Notes under the pieces: model-generated
What the model saw: only the letters and a program-made list of their open reading frames with translations
The model's database searches: none
What the model was told of the DNA's origin: nothing
Translations under genes and position numbers: made by a program
Shown here: positions 14,818 to 23,779 of the stretch, piece after piece
Layout of the letters: each line of letters starts with the position of its first letter
How positions within the stretch are numbered: the first letter of the stretch is position 1
NCBI GenBank assembly: GCA_016795465.1
Contig: JAEUHK010000091.1
Coordinates: 25,625-89,624, forward strand
DNA length: 64,000 nt
Direction of reading: 5' to 3'
Source: Verrucomicrobiaceae bacterium
GTDB lineage: Bacteria; Verrucomicrobiota; Verrucomicrobiia; Verrucomicrobiales; Verrucomicrobiaceae

Positions 14818-15791
14818 GACAGCGAGTCTTTGGTCCCACTCGGTGGCGTTCCGCCACGCATCATTTGGATCTCAAACAAGGCGCGGAAGTAGTTGTTGAT
14901 GCTCGTGAGGATCAGCGAGACGCCCGCGAGCATCATCCCAAGGAGCATGAGCCCCGTGGCCAGGATGGCCATCGGCACACGGTAAACAAAGCGATACTGG
15001 ATGTAATCATACACCGGCAGCGAACCGGCCAAAAAAGCCAGCGAGATCAAAATGAGCGCCGAAGTGCCAAAGAACACGCTCGGGCGGTAATCGCGCAGAA
15101 TGCGGAAGATCGTGGCGATCACGCGGGCACCGTCCTGGAAGGTGTTCAGCTTCGAAAAGGAGCCCTCGGGCCGGTCGGTGTATTTGATCGGAACCTCGAC
15201 GATGCGGAAACGGTTATCGAGGGCGAAGATGGTGCTCTCCGTTTCCAATTCGAAGCCGGCACGCAAGATCGGCGTGTGCTCGACAAAGCGCCGCGTCATC
15301 ACGCGATAGCCGGACATGACGTCCCGCAGGTTCACTTTGAAGAGGTGATTGATGAGGCCTTTGACCAGCGCATTGCCGAGATTGTGAAACGGGCGCTTGT
15401 TCTCCTTCCGGTAGTCGCCAGTGGAAAGTCGGTCACCGACGACGAGGTCCGCCTCGCCATTGAGCACCGGTGCCAGCATGGCCGGCAGGTCCTCGGGATG
15501 GTAGGTCATGTCCGCATCGATCATCACATAGACATCGGCCACCACATCGTGAAAGGCCCGCCGGACCGCGTTCCCCTTCCCCGGCCGCAATTCAAACAGC
15601 ACCCGGCCCTTCGCTCCGCACTCGGCGAGGGTGGTTTTGGCCAGTTCGCCCGTGTTGTCGGAGGAGCGGTTGTCCACGATGACGAGTTCCGCCTCTGGCA
15701 GGGCCGCGGAAAACCGGCGGATGACCTCTGCGATCGTGAGCGCCTCGTTGTAGGCGGGGATGATGATGGCAATGGAGAGGGGTTGAGGCAT
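14814..15791 (-). CDS. GT2 polyprenyl/dolichol-phosphate sugar synthase-like glycosyltransferase
   Basis: 325 residues. The N-terminal GT-A domain begins SIAIIIPAYNEALTIAEVI, with VIVDNRSSDNT for nucleotide binding, the metal-binding DxD as MIDADMTYHP near residue 95, and DLVVGDR. This is the dolichol-phosphate mannosyltransferase/DPG synthase type. Two membrane helices close the protein (FFGTSALILISLAFLAG and AILATGLMLLGMMLAGVSL), as in the membrane-anchored subgroup. It likely makes a polyprenyl-phosphate hexose for the downstream GT39-like enzyme. A perfect TATAAT box lies 15 bases upstream of the ATG. Confidence 0.85.
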   Translation of the reverse strand: MPQPLSIAIIIPAYNEALTIAEVIRRFSAALPEAELVIVDNRSSDNTGELAKTTLAECGAKGRVLFELRPGKGNAVRRAFHDVVADVYVMIDADMTYHPEDLPAMLAPVLNGEADLVVGDRLSTGDYRKENKRPFHNLGNALVKGLINHLFKVNLRDVMSGYRVMTRRFVEHTPILRAGFELETESTIFALDNRFRIVEVPIKYTDRPEGSFSKLNTFQDGARVIATIFRILRDYRPSVFFGTSALILISLAFLAGSLPVYDYIQYRFVYRVPMAILATGLMLLGMMLAGVSLILTSINNYFRALFEIQMMRGGTPPSGTKDSLS

Positions 15792-15806
15792 TTAAATGAC
15801 ACAATA

Positions 15807-15812
15807 ATTATA
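15807..15812 (-). promoter_or_regulatory. Candidate -10 box of the GT2-GT39 operon
   Basis: TATAAT on the minus strand, 15 bases from the ATG at 15791, in the AT-rich 90-bp gap between divergent genes. No good -35 at 16-18 bp spacing is visible, so this is a moderate call. The predicted leader would be only about 8 bases. Confidence 0.4.
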
Positions 15813-15882
15813 AAATCAATAGTATCAATCATTTTTAATGTTACCTTGAGGGCTAGGACTTGCCTCCTTCGCCGTCTCTTCC

Positions 15883-17112
15883 ATGCCCTCGCAACTCTCC
15901 AAATGCCTCGACTGGCTCACCGTCTGGGTGGGGGGGACTTTTATCGCCCTGCTGGCGGCTGATGCGATCATCGGGACCTACAATGTCGGCCTTTCGCCCA
16001 TCAAACCCTCGGTGTTCACGCCTATGGTTTTCCTCTTCACCTCGGCATTGTGTGTCTTTTCGCGCCCCCGGTTCTGCCTGCCGGCCATCCTGCTGATCGC
16101 CCTGCCAGTCATCCGCACGATCGATGTGGCCTTGCTAGACCGCTTTCACTACTCGGGTTCGCAGGAAATGCAGATGTCCTGCCTGCGGGTGATGATGGTG
16201 GTGCTGTCCATTGTGGCCCTGCTGTCATGCCCGCAGGGCTTGAAGGCCATGAAATGGGCCGCGGTGCTCACGATCCTGCTCACCAGCGGCTCATCCATCG
16301 CTGAACTCGCGGGCTTGGCGAAGTTCAGCAGCATCCCCGGCCGCTTCTCCGGCTTCAACGGGCATCCAAACTCCCCGCCCATCGTGCTGTGCCAGTGCCT
16401 CGGCCTGTGTTTTGCACTCATTCCGAGTTTCCGCTGGAACATGGCCATGATCGCCGCGGCGCTGCCCGGCGTTGCGCTGACCTACGGCCGCAGCGGCATG
16501 GTCATTTACGCCTTCATCTGCGGCATCTACATCTTCATGAATGCGCGCCGGAACATCGGCTTCCTGATGGTCTGCGTCGGAATCGCATTGCCACTGCTCG
16601 CCAGCGGCATGGCGCTCATGTCCCAGCTGACAACGCAAGGCGGCATGAAGAACAAGGACACCTCGGACCGGCTCGAGGCCATCTACAACCTCGACCTCGA
16701 CAAGCTGAAGTCCCGCGACCGTGCCAAGGACCTCATGGATGCCTGGGAGGCAGTGATGAAGAAGCCGGTGCTCGGCCACGGGGTCGGTGCCGCCTCGTCG
16801 AACTGGGCACCGCACAACGAATACGTGGCCATGTGGCTGGAACTCGGCATGCCCGGGCTCATCGTTTACCTGCTCACGATCTATGTGCCGCTGATCAGCA
16901 GCTTTTTGCGAGGTGGCGCGGCCCTTTATGCCTTCATGGCCATTCTCGCCTACACGCCCATCGCGCAGGGGCGTGTGATGGATCCGCACTTCTACTTCGC
17001 CCTGCTCACGGCGGCTCACATCCTCTGGCCGCAGCGGCATCGCTTCACGTTCAAACAACTCGCGCACACCACGCGACCTCACGCGATGCCGCCGATGCAC
17101 CGGACCTATTGA
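15883..17112 (+). CDS. O-antigen ligase/Wzy-like polymerase, inner membrane
   Basis: 409 residues with about 11 predicted membrane helices spread across the length. The large periplasmic loop between about 240 and 310 contains the Wzy_C (O-antigen ligase) signature region: KPVLGHGVGAASSNWAPHNE followed by YVAMWLELGMPGLIVYLL. The His in PHNEY is the conserved catalytic-type His of the family. Such proteins polymerise or ligate undecaprenyl-linked glycans (WaaL, Wzy, PglL). Which of these it is cannot be settled by sequence reading. It is followed by a GT4 gene 12 bases downstream, and its locus context is capsule/O-antigen synthesis. Confidence 0.85.
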   Translation: MPSQLSKCLDWLTVWVGGTFIALLAADAIIGTYNVGLSPIKPSVFTPMVFLFTSALCVFSRPRFCLPAILLIALPVIRTIDVALLDRFHYSGSQEMQMSCLRVMMVVLSIVALLSCPQGLKAMKWAAVLTILLTSGSSIAELAGLAKFSSIPGRFSGFNGHPNSPPIVLCQCLGLCFALIPSFRWNMAMIAAALPGVALTYGRSGMVIYAFICGIYIFMNARRNIGFLMVCVGIALPLLASGMALMSQLTTQGGMKNKDTSDRLEAIYNLDLDKLKSRDRAKDLMDAWEAVMKKPVLGHGVGAASSNWAPHNEYVAMWLELGMPGLIVYLLTIYVPLISSFLRGGAALYAFMAILAYTPIAQGRVMDPHFYFALLTAAHILWPQRHRFTFKQLAHTTRPHAMPPMHRTY

Positions 17113-17124
17113 CCTACTTTGCCC

Positions 17125-18315
17125 ATGCTTCGCGTTCTTCTCGTCTCCGAACCCGGCAACGCGGGTGTTTTCCGCCATGTGGAAACACTCGCCCGCTGGC
17201 TCATGCGACGCGGCATGGTGCCCGATCTGGCTTACTCAAGCCGTCGAGGCTCGGACAGGCTCGTTCGACTCGTTCAAGAAATCACCGACGCAGGCGGCCA
17301 CACGCTCGATTTGAAGACCAGCAATGCTCCACAGGCCGCGGACGGTCCGGCGATGATCGCGTTGCATGCCTTTGTGCGTCAGCGGCGACCGGATGTCATT
17401 CATGCGCATAGCTCGAAGGCAGGCGCACTGGCCCGTGCGCTGCCGCTGCTCGGCCTGCGCATCCCCGTGCTTTACACGGCGCATGGTTACTACGGCCTCA
17501 CGGGTCGGCGTGGGCTCAAATCGACCTTCTACAATGCCGTCGAAGCCGTCCTCGGCCGCATCGGCCGCAGCATCACGCTTTGCCAGGCTGAAACAGACCT
17601 CGCGGCCTCCACGCTGCGCATTCCTCGCACGCGACTGCACCTCGTGCGCAATCCCGTCGATGCCACGCACTTCCAACCTGCGGATGCTGCCACGCGTCTC
17701 GCGAAACGACACGAACTCGGCGTGGGCGATGACACGCTCTTGCTCGGCTGGGTCGGTCGTTTGGCACCGCAAAAAGACCCGCTGACCTTGCTGCGAGCTT
17801 TTGCAGACCACGCGGTGCCTGCAAACGTGAAACTCTACCTGCTCGGCGAAGGCGAAATGGAGGCCGAATGCACCGCACTCGTCGATCAACTCGGCATCGC
17901 GCATCGAATCATCCGCCGCGGTTACATGACCGATCCCCTGCCCTTCTATCAAACGCTCGACGGCCTCATCTCGACCTCGGCTTACGAAGGCTGTCCCTAC
18001 TCGCTGCTGGAGGCGCTGGCCTGCGATCTGCCGCTGCTGGTCAGCGAAGCACCGGGAAACATCGATTTCACCACCTTTGGCCTCTCGCACTGCTGGAGTG
18101 CGCCGACGGCTGATGCCTCTGCGATGGCGCAACGCATCGCCGCGTGGGCTGCTGATCTTCGCAGCAAACGCCCGAGCAATCATCGCGACATCGCATTGAG
18201 GCAATTCAGCGAGGACGAGTGCTTCGGCACCATCCTGCGTGAATACGAGACGATGGCTCAACCTCGCGACACCGAGGCATGCCAAGCCTGGAACATGAGC
18301 ACATCCCAAAGGTAG
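17125..18315 (+). CDS. GT4 family glycosyltransferase
   Basis: 396 residues from MLRVLLVSEPGNAGVFRHVE (a TTG two codons earlier is possible). Two Rossmann domains of a GT-B enzyme: the N-terminal half has DVIHAHSSKAGALARAL and PVLYTAHGYYGLTG. The C-terminal half has LLGWVGRLAPQKDPLTLLRA, LYLLGEGEMEAE and the EGCPYSLLEALAC donor-binding E-x7-E motif near residue 290. Such enzymes add hexoses to undecaprenyl-linked intermediates in the cytoplasm. It probably forms an operon with the preceding ligase-like gene. Its last 58 bases overlap the 3' end of the convergent asparagine synthetase gene, an unusually long convergent overlap. Confidence 0.9.
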   Translation: MLRVLLVSEPGNAGVFRHVETLARWLMRRGMVPDLAYSSRRGSDRLVRLVQEITDAGGHTLDLKTSNAPQAADGPAMIALHAFVRQRRPDVIHAHSSKAGALARALPLLGLRIPVLYTAHGYYGLTGRRGLKSTFYNAVEAVLGRIGRSITLCQAETDLAASTLRIPRTRLHLVRNPVDATHFQPADAATRLAKRHELGVGDDTLLLGWVGRLAPQKDPLTLLRAFADHAVPANVKLYLLGEGEMEAECTALVDQLGIAHRIIRRGYMTDPLPFYQTLDGLISTSAYEGCPYSLLEALACDLPLLVSEAPGNIDFTTFGLSHCWSAPTADASAMAQRIAAWAADLRSKRPSNHRDIALRQFSEDECFGTILREYETMAQPRDTEACQAWNMSTSQR

Positions 18316-20204
18316 AAGTGCCAGTTCCGCGTGCCGGAGAGATGTTCCGCCCATTTTTGACGGATCGGTGCCGGATGGAAGAAGCCTTCGCGTTTCAAGC
18401 GGGCCTCACTGAGCAAATCCTCCGCCCATTCACGCAGCGGACCACGCAGCCAATGCTCTAGCGGAATGCCAAATCCACGCTTTGGCCGGTCAATCAGCTT
18501 CTTCGGCACATGCTTGTAGAGCACCTCACGCATCAGCCATTTGCCGCGGCCATCACGCACCTTCATGTGATACGGAATGCGCCACGCAAACTCAATGATG
18601 TCCGTGTCGAGCAGCGGGATGCGGCCTTCCAGGCTCACGCCCATCGCCGCACGGTCCACCTTCGTCAAAATATCACCCGGCAGGTAGGTCTCCATGTCGA
18701 TGTGCATCATGCGATGCGTGAAATCACTCACTCGCGGCCACGACTCCACGTCGGTGATGGCAGTGACGGGATCTTTGCCATCGATCACGATGTCCTGCGG
18801 CTGCTTCCAATGGGAAATGAGGTTCGAATACAGCGTTTCAAATCCCGGCGCGGCCACGACCTCCGCCAGCTTGTGCAGCTTGTCGCCCGCCGGGATATGC
18901 CGCAGACGCTTCGGCAGCACTTTCGAGCCGATGGCATTCAAAACGCCCGCCGGAACGGCCGTGAGCATGCCTGCGGTCATCTTCTTCATCGCCGGTGGCA
19001 TCCATGAAAACTTGCTCCAGAGCTTGCGCCCCATGTCATACCTCTCGTAGCCGCCGAAGAGCTCATCGCCAGCATCGCCGCTGAGCGCCACGGTCACATG
19101 CTCGCGGGCCATTTTGCACACGAGATAGGTCGGGATCTGTGAGTAATCGGAAAACGGCTCGTCATAAAGCGACGGCAACAGCGGGATGACGTTCAGCGCA
19201 TCCTCGCCGGTCACGTAAAGCTCCGTGTGCTCCGTGCCGAGATGCGTCGCCACATCCTTCGCGAAGCCAGCCTCGTTGTATTGCTTCTCGTGAAAACCGA
19301 TCGTGAAGGTGCGCACAGGCCTCTGGCTCTGCTTTTGCATCATCGCGACGATCAACGACGAATCGACGCCACCGCTCAAAAAGGCCCCGAGAGGCACATC
19401 GGCCACCATGCGCATGCCGACGGCTTTTTGCAGCAGCGACTCAAACTCCGCGAGAGCATCCGCATCACTGCCGCGGAAGGGATTGTCGAGCCCACGCTCC
19501 ACCACTTGCGGCAGACTCCAGTAATAACCGGGCTGTGCCGCATCCGATGGAGCCTTCAGCGTGAGCAACGCGGCTGGCGGCAGCTTTTTGAAGCCTTGGT
19601 AAATGCACAGCGGATCAGGGATGTAGCACAACCGCAGCAGCGAGGTCAGCGCCTCGCGATCCACCGCGGCGTTGAAGCCTGGAAAAGCCCGCATGCACTT
19701 CAACTCGGAGGCAAAGACAAACGTGTCGCCCACCCAGCCGTAGTAGAGCGGCTTCTCGCCAAGACGATCACGCCCCAGATGCAGCACGCGATCCTGTTTA
19801 TCCCACACGGCGAAGGCAAACATGCCGTTGAAGCGCTTCGTGGCTTCCACGATGCCCCATTGGCAAAACGCGGCCAGCATGATCTCCGTGTCCGAATGGC
19901 CTCGCCAGGTATGACCATGCTTTTCAAGCTCGGCACGCAGGTCCTGAAAGTTGTAAATCTCGCCGTTGAAGATGATCACATAGCGACCATCCGCACTCAG
20001 CATCGGCTGATGACCGAGCGGCGAGAGGTCGAGGATCGAAAGACGCCGATGCCCCAACGCGATGCCACCTTCCGCATCCACCCAAGCCCCCGCATCATCC
20101 GGTCCACGCAACACGATGGCATCCGTCATCGCACTGACGATGCCTTCCATCTCATGCGCGGCACGAGATCTAGCAGGTGAAAAGAAGCCGGCGATACCGC
20201 ACAT
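18258..20204 (-). CDS. asnB: Glutamine-hydrolysing asparagine synthetase
   Basis: 648 residues. The N-terminus MCGIAGFF places Cys2 as the class II glutamine amidotransferase nucleophile. RRLSILDLSPLGHQPM and FNGEIYNFQDLRAELE are the other glutaminase motifs. The synthetase half begins near residue 230 with LGAFLSGGVDSSLIVAMM, the PP-loop ATP pyrophosphatase motif, and includes ALSGDAGDELFGGYERY. It converts Asp plus Gln to Asn. Copies inside polysaccharide loci of this kind are often thought to amidate uronic acids or related acidic sugars. That reassignment is an inference. It starts 3 bases after the flippase-GT fusion on the same strand, so the two are one operon. Confidence 0.92.
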   Translation of the reverse strand: MCGIAGFFSPARSRAAHEMEGIVSAMTDAIVLRGPDDAGAWVDAEGGIALGHRRLSILDLSPLGHQPMLSADGRYVIIFNGEIYNFQDLRAELEKHGHTWRGHSDTEIMLAAFCQWGIVEATKRFNGMFAFAVWDKQDRVLHLGRDRLGEKPLYYGWVGDTFVFASELKCMRAFPGFNAAVDREALTSLLRLCYIPDPLCIYQGFKKLPPAALLTLKAPSDAAQPGYYWSLPQVVERGLDNPFRGSDADALAEFESLLQKAVGMRMVADVPLGAFLSGGVDSSLIVAMMQKQSQRPVRTFTIGFHEKQYNEAGFAKDVATHLGTEHTELYVTGEDALNVIPLLPSLYDEPFSDYSQIPTYLVCKMAREHVTVALSGDAGDELFGGYERYDMGRKLWSKFSWMPPAMKKMTAGMLTAVPAGVLNAIGSKVLPKRLRHIPAGDKLHKLAEVVAAPGFETLYSNLISHWKQPQDIVIDGKDPVTAITDVESWPRVSDFTHRMMHIDMETYLPGDILTKVDRAAMGVSLEGRIPLLDTDIIEFAWRIPYHMKVRDGRGKWLMREVLYKHVPKKLIDRPKRGFGIPLEHWLRGPLREWAEDLLSEARLKREGFFHPAPIRQKWAEHLSGTRNWHFYLWDVLMFQAWHASVSRG

Positions 20205-20207
20205 GGT

Positions 20208-23200
20208 TTAGTGAGAGGTGAGAAGTGAGAGATCAGATGTCAGTGACGTCCCTTCCGCCACTTGAGTGCCTTTTGTCTCTTCTGTGGTGATCAGCGCCTC
20301 AAACTGACCGAGAGCACTCGTGAGCGAAAAATGGCTTTCGATGCGTTCACGGGCCGCCAAGTCCTGCGTGATGCCCTTGTCGAGAATTTCAATGCAGGCG
20401 TCTGCAAGTGCCTGCGGATCGCTTGGCGGCACGAGGCGGCCTGTTTCACCCATGACCCAGCGTGTGTCGCCAATGTCGGTGGCCACAACGGGCACGGCGC
20501 AGGCCATCGCCTCACCGACGACGTTCGGAAAGCCTTCACCAAAGGCCGAGGAAGACACCGCGATGTTCAGCGAGGCCGTGAGTTCGGGCAGGTCATGCCG
20601 CTCGCCGAGCACTTCAATGAACGGCGGCACCTCCAACGTGCTCGTTTCAGCACCGACAATAATGAAACGAGCCTCCGGATGCTTCGCGTGAATGAGCTTC
20701 GCGGCTTCGATGAAGGTCGGGTAGTCCTTCATCGCCGCGTTTCGACCGAAACGACCAATCAAACCGCGCGTGGGAGTCCGCGGCTGCCATTTGATGACGT
20801 CGAAGCCATTCGGCACGAGCATCGTTTTCGACCTCGCATAGCCGATGGCCTCATGCTGACGGGCTCCGAGCTGCGTGTTGTAGGTGATGCGGCTCGGCAG
20901 CCATGACAAAAGGGCCAAAGCGCGGATCACCAAGGCGGAGCCACGCTTTTCATGCTTCAAATCGTAAAGGCTCTGGCGCACATTCCAGATCATCGGCACC
21001 CGTTTGATGCGGCAGAAGCGTGCGAGCACCGCGGCCAGGCAGCCATGATACATCCAGCCCATGAGCACATCCGGCTTCTCGCGACGCACGATGCGGAAGA
21101 GCTTCCAAAGCGCTGAAAGCGTCGGCTTGCCCGCAGGCATGTCGAGGCTGTGAACGCGCTCGATGCTGGCGGCATGCTTACCACCCGCGGTGAGGCTCAC
21201 GACGACATGCTGGACCTTCGGAAGGCCGTTCACGAGTTGCGCGAGCATCATCTCCGCACCGCCGCTGCCGAGGCCGGTGGTCAGCCACATCACTTTTTTG
21301 CCCAACAGCCTCGTCGTGCGCTCGATGAGCCGCTCGATGCTGAATTCGGCAACGATGCGCGAACGCGTTTCGCTGCGTTTGAACTCACGCATGCACTTCG
21401 CGAGCGCTTCGTGATCGCCAGCGGGGAAGATTTGAGCGGGATTGCCGATGATCCAGGCGCTGTCGCCCACATCGCTGGCGATGCAGGGCACGTCGCAGGC
21501 CATCGCCTCGCCGATGACATTCGAAAAGCCTTCACCGAAGGCACTCGAGTTCACCAAACAATCGAAGGTGGCATACACGTCCGGCATGTCGCTGCGGGCG
21601 GGAATCCATTCCACCTTCACACCGAGCGAGGATGCCAGCTTACGCATCTGCTGCGCATAGCCTTCATCGCCGCTGCCGACGACGACAAAGCGCGCATCTG
21701 GCACCAACGCGGCCGCTTTGATGAAGGTCGCGATGTCCTTCATCGGGCTCATGCGGCCGACGAGGCCAAACGTGAGCGGATGATCGTGCGGCGAGGGCTT
21801 GAAGCGCCCGGTGTCGATGCCGTTGGGAACGACGTGCATCTTGTGTGCGGGATAGCCTTTCGCGAGGTAGTAGTCGCGGCCGGCCTTCGAGTTGCAGATG
21901 ATGACATCGGCAAAGCGGGCGAGGAGGCAGTTCAGGCGAAAGCTGAGCTTGCCGAGCGTTCCCCATAAATGCGCGTCCGTTTGCGAGTCACGCACGCCCC
22001 AGACGACACGCGGGAAGCCGCAAAAGGGCTTCAAAAACAACGCCATGAGGTTCGATTCGGCTAGATAACCATGCAGCACCTCCGGCCGCACGCCGCGAGC
22101 TGCCTTCGCGAGACGGAAGAAGAAGCCGAGAAGGTCCCAGCGGCCTTTTTTGCCGATGCAGAGCGTGTTCACACCGGCGTCACGCATGGTCTGTTCGAAC
22201 GGGCCGCCGTAAAAATGCAGCACGGTGACGGTGTGACCTTCCTTCACGAGTCCGGCGGTGAGGATCGAGAGCTGCCGCTGGGCTCCGCCATGCCCGAGAT
22301 CGCGAATGATGAAGGCAATGCCGCCACGATGGACCGAGACGGCTTGTTTGCGACGGATGAGGCGAAGGCAGAAGGTGCAGGTGAAAATGGAGGTGCAGGC
22401 ATGGACCAGCGCCGTCGAAAGCGCGATGCCTGCCACACCCATGCGCTGCATGAGCAGCCAGTTGAGGGCTGCGTTGGCAAACAAGGCACTCGTGGACATC
22501 ACCAGCATGAGTTTCGACTCTTGAAGCGAAACAACGACGCGTGCCGTGACGATGCCGAGGATGTAAAACGGGATTTGCAGTGCTCCAAAACGCAGCACCT
22601 CGGCCACACGCTGCGTGTCCTCGTGGCTGAAGGCACCGCGTTCAAACAGCACGCTGACGACCCACGGCGCGAGCACATCCAAAAGCATCACGAGCGGCAG
22701 TGTGGCGGCGATGATGATGGCCACGCTGGTGAGCAACCAGCGACGCAGCCTTGCCCAATCCTGCCGCGCCACATGGTCGGCAAAATACGGAAACAGCACA
22801 TCCGCCACCGGTCCGGCACTGACGCCCAAAATGATGCCGCAGAGCTTTTCGGAGTAGGAAAGGACCGTGACGCTTCCCGCGGGAAGCCACGCGGCCATCG
22901 TCTGGTCCACCACCGAGGCGCTGCCAAACGCGAGAGCTCCAAAAAGGAAGGGCGTGGCCGTGCGCAGCGACACAGCGAGGGCGGGTTCCCATTTCCGCAG
23001 CGCAACACGCCACCACGCAGCACTCGCAGGAAGCTGCGGGGAGATGGCGTAGAGCATGAGGCTGAGCTGAAGGGCCGCGCCGAGGTTGGCGCCGAAGACG
23101 AGGGCGTTCACATCGGGTGCACGGCGGGTGGCCAGCATGACCACGATGGTCGTCAGCGGCACCAGCAGCGGTGAAGCGGCCACGATGAAGAATTTTTTGT

Positions 23201-23714
23201 TCGCCCGCAGCCAGGCCGCGAACACGAACGACATGCCGAAGCAGAGCAGGAACGGCACGAGCCGGGCCGTGAGGGCCTGAGCCAACTGCTTCTTGGCCTC
23301 ACCGAAGCCTTGGGCCAGATACCCGATGAGCACCTGCACGCCGAAAACGAGCACCAGAGCCGCTGCTAGCAGGGACAGCAGGTGACAGGCGGCAGTCTGC
23401 ACCGCCATCCGGTCGGCCCGGCGGGTTCCTTTTTGCAGCTTCAGCTCGACGTAAGCGGGCAAAAACGACTCCGGCAGGCCCCCGGCCAGCAAACTGGCGG
23501 CGAAAGTCACAAAGCCGAAGACCAGCATGAACACATCGAGCTCGTCCGAAACCCCAAAAGTCGAGACCACGAAGGCATCTTTGAAGAAGGAAACCACCTT
23601 CCCGCCCAGCGTGAGCAAGAACACCCCCGCCAGGCCCGAGAGCAGGGCCGAGCCTAGCCCCCGCGCGAGCAAGCTGCGCAGCGGGGCCGGGATACGGGCG
23701 GAGATGGATGACAT
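20208..23714 (-). CDS. Three-part fusion: MurJ/MviN-type lipid flippase plus two GT4 glycosyltransferases
   Basis: 1168 residues in one uninterrupted frame. Residues 1-460 are a MviN/MurJ-like flippase with about 12-14 membrane helices (SFFKDAFVVSTFGVSDELDV near 42-61, LPESFLPAYVE near 80-90). Residues 464-805 are a GT4 enzyme (IIRDLGHGGAQRQLSILTAG, PNGIDTGRF, EGFSNVIGEAMAC). Residues 806-1145 are a second GT4 (TTGLGSGGAEMMLAQLVNG, PNGFDVIKW, EGFPNVVGEAMAC). Both GTs keep the E-x7-E donor motif. The last residues (LTSDLSLLTSH) come from a GTGAGAAGT simple repeat. The second junction contains a run of six A (T at 21294-21299) where losing one base would create TGATG, splitting the protein. It probably builds and flips a lipid-linked glycan. 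Confidence 0.85.
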   Translation of the reverse strand: MSSISARIPAPLRSLLARGLGSALLSGLAGVFLLTLGGKVVSFFKDAFVVSTFGVSDELDVFMLVFGFVTFAASLLAGGLPESFLPAYVELKLQKGTRRADRMAVQTAACHLLSLLAAALVLVFGVQVLIGYLAQGFGEAKKQLAQALTARLVPFLLCFGMSFVFAAWLRANKKFFIVAASPLLVPLTTIVVMLATRRAPDVNALVFGANLGAALQLSLMLYAISPQLPASAAWWRVALRKWEPALAVSLRTATPFLFGALAFGSASVVDQTMAAWLPAGSVTVLSYSEKLCGIILGVSAGPVADVLFPYFADHVARQDWARLRRWLLTSVAIIIAATLPLVMLLDVLAPWVVSVLFERGAFSHEDTQRVAEVLRFGALQIPFYILGIVTARVVVSLQESKLMLVMSTSALFANAALNWLLMQRMGVAGIALSTALVHACTSIFTCTFCLRLIRRKQAVSVHRGGIAFIIRDLGHGGAQRQLSILTAGLVKEGHTVTVLHFYGGPFEQTMRDAGVNTLCIGKKGRWDLLGFFFRLAKAARGVRPEVLHGYLAESNLMALFLKPFCGFPRVVWGVRDSQTDAHLWGTLGKLSFRLNCLLARFADVIICNSKAGRDYYLAKGYPAHKMHVVPNGIDTGRFKPSPHDHPLTFGLVGRMSPMKDIATFIKAAALVPDARFVVVGSGDEGYAQQMRKLASSLGVKVEWIPARSDMPDVYATFDCLVNSSAFGEGFSNVIGEAMACDVPCIASDVGDSAWIIGNPAQIFPAGDHEALAKCMREFKRSETRSRIVAEFSIERLIERTTRLLGKKVMWLTTGLGSGGAEMMLAQLVNGLPKVQHVVVSLTAGGKHAASIERVHSLDMPAGKPTLSALWKLFRIVRREKPDVLMGWMYHGCLAAVLARFCRIKRVPMIWNVRQSLYDLKHEKRGSALVIRALALLSWLPSRITYNTQLGARQHEAIGYARSKTMLVPNGFDVIKWQPRTPTRGLIGRFGRNAAMKDYPTFIEAAKLIHAKHPEARFIIVGAETSTLEVPPFIEVLGERHDLPELTASLNIAVSSSAFGEGFPNVVGEAMACAVPVVATDIGDTRWVMGETGRLVPPSDPQALADACIEILDKGITQDLAARERIESHFSLTSALGQFEALITTEETKGTQVAEGTSLTSDLSLLTSH

Positions 23715-23723
23715 TTTATACCG

Positions 23724-23752
23724 AATATAAACACTAGAATAAAATTGAGCAA
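23724..23752 (-). promoter_or_regulatory. Predicted promoter of the flippase-GT fusion
   Basis: -35 TTGCTC (23747-23752 on the minus strand), 17-bp spacer, -10 TATATT (23724-23729). The ATG at 23714 is only nine bases beyond the -10, so the transcript would be leaderless or nearly so. No Shine-Dalgarno sequence is present. Confidence 0.55.
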
Positions 23753-23773
23753 ACTTGAGCTCGCCCTTATTTT
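23745..23773 (+). promoter_or_regulatory. Predicted promoter of the FHA gene, overlapping the divergent promoter
   Basis: -35 TTGAGC (23745-23750), 17-bp spacer, -10 TATTTT (23768-23773). The ATG at 23780 is six bases beyond the -10, again implying a leaderless message. The two -35 boxes overlap by four bases. Confidence 0.45.
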
Positions 23774-23779
23774 TCCAGC

